Assembly: GCA_030704615.1 (NCBI GenBank)
Contig: CM060731.1
Coordinates: 44,084,001-44,144,000 of the forward strand
From: Takakia lepidozioides
Lineage: Eukaryota; Streptophyta; Takakiopsida; Takakiales; Takakiaceae
DNA length: 60,000 nt
Reading direction: 5' to 3'
Made by a program: the position numbers and the translations under genes. The notes under the pieces were generated by a model. It did no database searches and was not told the origin of the DNA. It worked only from the letters and a program-made list of their open reading frames with translations. Of the stretch, positions 57,040 to 60,000 are shown piece by piece (the first letter of the stretch is position 1; the number at the start of each line of letters is the position of its first letter).

Positions 57040-57344
57040 TGCTGCAGAATGAAACGAGGGTGCAAGGACAATGAACGACAGACATAAATCCTATAAAAAG
57101 ACTCACCCTAAGCAAGAAGATGACACAGAATGGAATGGAAACACCGTAGCAAGTGAGAACCTCACCGAGCCGATGAACTTCGAGTTGTTACGAAGGCGAG
57201 TGTGTTTGCGACGCTTCGCGGCTCACCGTGACTTTCCACACCTGGGGAAGAACGGCCGTCTTTCGTTACGGTGATGGAAACGCAAAGAGGAAAATAAAAC
57301 AGTGCGAAGAAACAGGCGCGAAGAGAATGGAGTCGATCGCACAT

Positions 57345-58155
57345 GGAACATGAGAATAAATTAGAAGTAGAAGGGGGAAAGCGGGCATGACACTGCCAAC
57401 GTGGCGCGATTTCACAGGCGCCAACTATCCGCCGTCATCGCATTGAATACGTCCACCGAACGAACGCATCGTACTAAATTCATCCACGGTCCTCGTATGT
57501 GCAACAGACTCATTTCCCATCGGGCCGAGAGTCCATCGGACCGCCAGTCTAGCGGACTGTTCGCTTTGTTGAGGCGAAGCGGCTTATGCACGACGGATGC
57601 AAGCCGCTATACTTGGTCACATAAACAGTCCCATCGTCCGATACGAAATCTGCAATACACGCCCCCATGTGCATACGCTTTCGCCATTTTCGCGCCCATG
57701 TTACCCATGGGTTCCTTTAACGAACTAAACTTGTGAAGGCTCTCATGAGGGATGCAGTACGAAAGGGCTCAACATATCATGACGGATCACAAGCAGAGGA
57801 CGTTATCGACGACATATGTCTGCATTTTCCATATTTATAACATAGAACCAAACCATAAAACGAAGGTTCCTGAAAGCACAACAAGAAGGCAAAAAATAGT
57901 GGAAACATATGCACGATGGTGGCTGTAGTGCCGAGACAGTCCTCTCATGTTCAAGCACACGCTTCATCATCATCATGAACATTGCGCGCAAAAGAGGAAC
58001 AGTCGCGTGCATGGAAACGCCTATCGCAACATCGGACAACAAACAACCGTCAAAAAAGAGCGGCCGGGATTTGGTGGCAACATCATTGCCATTTTCGCAG
58101 CCCTAAAAATGGAGGGCTCAGATGGGTTATGGGAATGGACGGTGGAGATCCTGCG
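57345..58155. other. Gene-poor stretch between unrecognised ORFs
   Basis: GC rises compared with 38-44 kb. Short overlapping frames are present on both strands without domains. No RNA gene recognised. Confidence 0.35.
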
Positions 58156-58159
58156 CCGT

Positions 58160-58310
58160 CAGCGGACTGGATGGCAGGGAACTGGCCAGCGGACTGGCAG
58201 GCACTGACGGACTGGCCAGCAGCGGACTGGCGGACTGGTGGACTGGCGGACTGCTGGGCAGCAGACTGGCCAGTAGCGGACTGGCAGCTCATGGGCGGGG
58301 GACTGGCCGC
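58160..58310. repeat. GC-rich GGACTGGC minisatellite
   Basis: About ten ACTGG-containing units (GGACTGGCAG, GGACTGGCC, GGACTGGTG) at irregular 8-20 bp spacing. Long open frames on both strands across it (Trp/Gly- or Ser/Pro-rich) come from the repeat and are not called. Confidence 0.75.
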
Positions 58311-58419
58311 GCGGCGGACGAGGGCGCGGTTGCTGCAGCTGCGCCCGCGGCTGGGCGACCACGTGCAGCGGTGGGCGGGGAGCCGGGCGTCCGTTTGCGG
58401 GGCCCACCGGCCACATCGC

Positions 58420-59032
58420 ACTTGCCCATTGAAGACCCTATTATCTTAAAATGAGAGGCCGCTGCCCTGTTCAATAAAACCAAAAACAAAAAAAGCCCAC
58501 AGAATATTCTATATAATGAACGAAAAATTCGATAGAGCATCTTACATGTGCACGCGAGGTAGACCTAGAATGGCTGCTCAAGAGCGAAGACTGTAAGCTA
58601 ATTAGTCCCTTCACCTTCAAGCGCTTGGGGATGACGAGGTCTACTTTGAAATCAGACAGGTTACAAGGATGCCATAAATTTCTCATGTAGATTCTCTCAG
58701 AAGTAGACGATTCTAGAATTTCGCCATGCCATTGCTGAAAGTGCATGTTCTGAAGGAAGCTACCAGCTGCATGTAATGCAGTTGCACATTGTCGTCTTTC
58801 GAAATAGTGTCTGTCGTCGGAGTGGGACTGCAGGACTTCGGTCTCTCTCTCCAGGTCATGGTGCGGCGTTATTCGGGTTCAGGGATCAAGAAGAAGGTAG
58901 TACAAATATTTTATTGGGAGGTTGTAGTTTACATTTGTCCGTATCTCCATTCTTAGTGAAGCCCGACGACATGCAGAAGTAGTAATCATAATCTCTTAGT
59001 TCTCTTCTAGAGTCGCTTTTCGATAGGAGCTC
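58420..59032. other. Upstream region of the right-edge gene
   Basis: Contains a short upstream frame (58776-58982, 68 codons) on the same strand as the following gene, which could be a 5' exon or a uORF. No other feature. Confidence 0.3.
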
Positions 59033-59094
59033 GAGCGGAGGGAGCAAAAAGAGAGAGAAGAGGCGAAGGAGAGAAAGAGCGAGGTCAATCTCCC
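59033..59094 (+). promoter_or_regulatory. GA-rich 5' leader
   Basis: GAGCGGAGGGAGC, AGAGAGAGAAGAGG and GGAGAGAAAGAGCGAGG directly before the ATG at 59112. The position suggests a purine-rich 5' UTR. Confidence 0.4.
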
Positions 59095-59111
59095 CGCTCC
59101 GTCTTCTTTTA

Positions 59112-60000
59112 ATGCGGAAAGCTGTTGGTTGTCGGAGAGCTTGGCCTCATTTAAAGGATGCATTTCCTTGGAAAAACTCCACTCTTAAGGCCCCTGACAC
59201 TGTCCGCTCTGACTGGTCCGTCGAGTCGCGCTCTGTCCAACAGCTGGAGCTCAACCTTTCTCTTCGATTACCCTCGGAGTTACTATTGGTAGGTAGAGCA
59301 AGAAAAAAGGGATTGCAACTGTATACCGGAAGCACACTCCTGGACGGCAGTGCAACAGGCATTGGAAATTTTGATTGCGCCTCACAGTTTGGAAGATCAT
59401 TGCACTCCCCCCCGTATTATTCAGACAATTCTGTAAATCGGCCTGGCAATGCGGTTCTCGATGTCATCACAAGCAGGCGTTTGTGTAGTGGACCCTTGAG
59501 TTCTTTCTTCCGACATAGCAGCTATGCAAGGTTTGGAAAGCGTCATGGTGCTCCGATATGGTCGACTCCGCACCAAGAAAGACTGCAAAGTAGAAGAAAT
59601 ATGTCAAGGCACTGTAATCTGTCAGGCGATCCTACTTGTATCAAGCAAGAGGAAAATTCTCCATCAAGTATTGGCATTGATGGGGATGATCGGAATGAAT
59701 CATTCTTCAAAGTGCCGGTCTCCAGGCGGGATGAATGTGGGCTAGAGGAAGGTTGGAGCAAAGTACGGATTGGGACTGATCGATTACTGGAGCATCTGGC
59801 ACAGAAGTGGAAACCTGAGCTGTGGATAGATTTGATATCTGTTGGCACCTTGAATTTGCGAAAACCTGGGGACACAGAGAGGGTAGTCTGCAGTGGAGAG
59901 GGGATACAACAAGCAAACAAGGATGAATTGTTGCATCCTACAGAGGTGGATCGTCATGCCCAAACAGAGAAGAATGGTGGACTGTCGAAGGTTGCAGAAG
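59112..60000 (+). CDS. Unrecognised protein, 5' part, open to the window edge (at least 296 codons)
   Basis: From ATG at 59112 (MRKAVGCRRAWPHLKDAFPW) the frame stays open to base 60000, 889 bp without a stop, so the gene runs off the window. The start is Arg-rich with few acids (organelle-transit-like). There follow LELNLSLRLPSELLLVGRAR, a Ser/Arg-rich middle, and an acidic C-terminal portion with LLEHLAQKWKPELWIDLISV. No domain recognised and no membrane span. The purine-rich leader and length favour a real gene over chance. It may be a plastid or mitochondrial protein, but that is only inferred from the N-terminus. An intron within the segment cannot be excluded. Confidence 0.6.
   Translation, partial: MRKAVGCRRAWPHLKDAFPWKNSTLKAPDTVRSDWSVESRSVQQLELNLSLRLPSELLLVGRARKKGLQLYTGSTLLDGSATGIGNFDCASQFGRSLHSPPYYSDNSVNRPGNAVLDVITSRRLCSGPLSSFFRHSSYARFGKRHGAPIWSTPHQERLQSRRNMSRHCNLSGDPTCIKQEENSPSSIGIDGDDRNESFFKVPVSRRDECGLEEGWSKVRIGTDRLLEHLAQKWKPELWIDLISVGTLNLRKPGDTERVVCSGEGIQQANKDELLHPTEVDRHAQTEKNGGLSKVAE

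Noticed and set aside
58083-58540. Long overlapping frames on both strands
   Set aside because: GC-rich GGACTGGC minisatellite generates open frames in many phases.
1-60000. CRISPR arrays, bacterial operons, rRNA genes
   Set aside because: None seen. Genes have spliceosomal introns and plant homologues; the direct repeats found are satellites without unique equal-length spacers.

Overview
The window is nuclear DNA of a chloroplast-bearing streptophyte (land-plant lineage or charophycean alga). Four spliced genes could be rebuilt exon by exon, and all four have plant counterparts: a TIC32-like short-chain dehydrogenase (7.0-10.6 kb, minus), a PsbP-domain protein with a thylakoid-lumen signal (27.3-29.3 kb, plus), an AFC-type LAMMER kinase (30.0-36.1 kb, minus) and a PHR2-type photolyase/cryptochrome-family protein (44.9-51.0 kb, minus). 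Apart from one GC-AG intron, the introns I could place are GT-AG. In three models the exon lengths add up to whole codons (320, 322 and 447 aa); one PHR2 junction stays open. No species is claimed. The transposon load and low gene density suggest a medium to large genome.

Layout. 0-5 kb: a MULE/FAR1-type transposase gene with a SWIM zinc finger (minus), embedded in TGTAAC/GTTACA short-period arrays, one of them inside the gene. 5.2-7 kb: AT-rich DNA with a tRNA-derived SINE and a foldback. 7-10.6 kb: TIC32-like gene. 11-20.3 kb: two damaged copies of one LINE-like retroelement. The combined order is endonuclease end, reverse transcriptase, chromodomain, unknown domain, RNase H, conserved C-terminal domain. 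20.8-25.2 kb: nested TTAA-flanked MITEs and a 1.4-kb foldback element. 25.6-27.1 kb: a second SINE and a tandem array. 27.3-36.1 kb: PsbP-domain and kinase genes, tail to tail. 36.8-44.9 kb: gene-free, tandem repeats and another tRNA-derived SINE family. 44.9-51 kb: PHR2-like gene with a CDC45 relic in one intron. 51-58.5 kb: retroelement-like relics and unrecognised ORFs. 59.1 kb to the end: the 5' part of an unrecognised open gene.

The host genes do not form a pathway. Three of the four resemble plastid proteins (import/redox, thylakoid lumen, blue-light flavoprotein); the fourth is a splicing-regulatory kinase. The most unusual content is the LINE-like element carrying a chromodomain between its reverse transcriptase and RNase H, and a SINE family whose 3' tail resembles the 3' end of that element.
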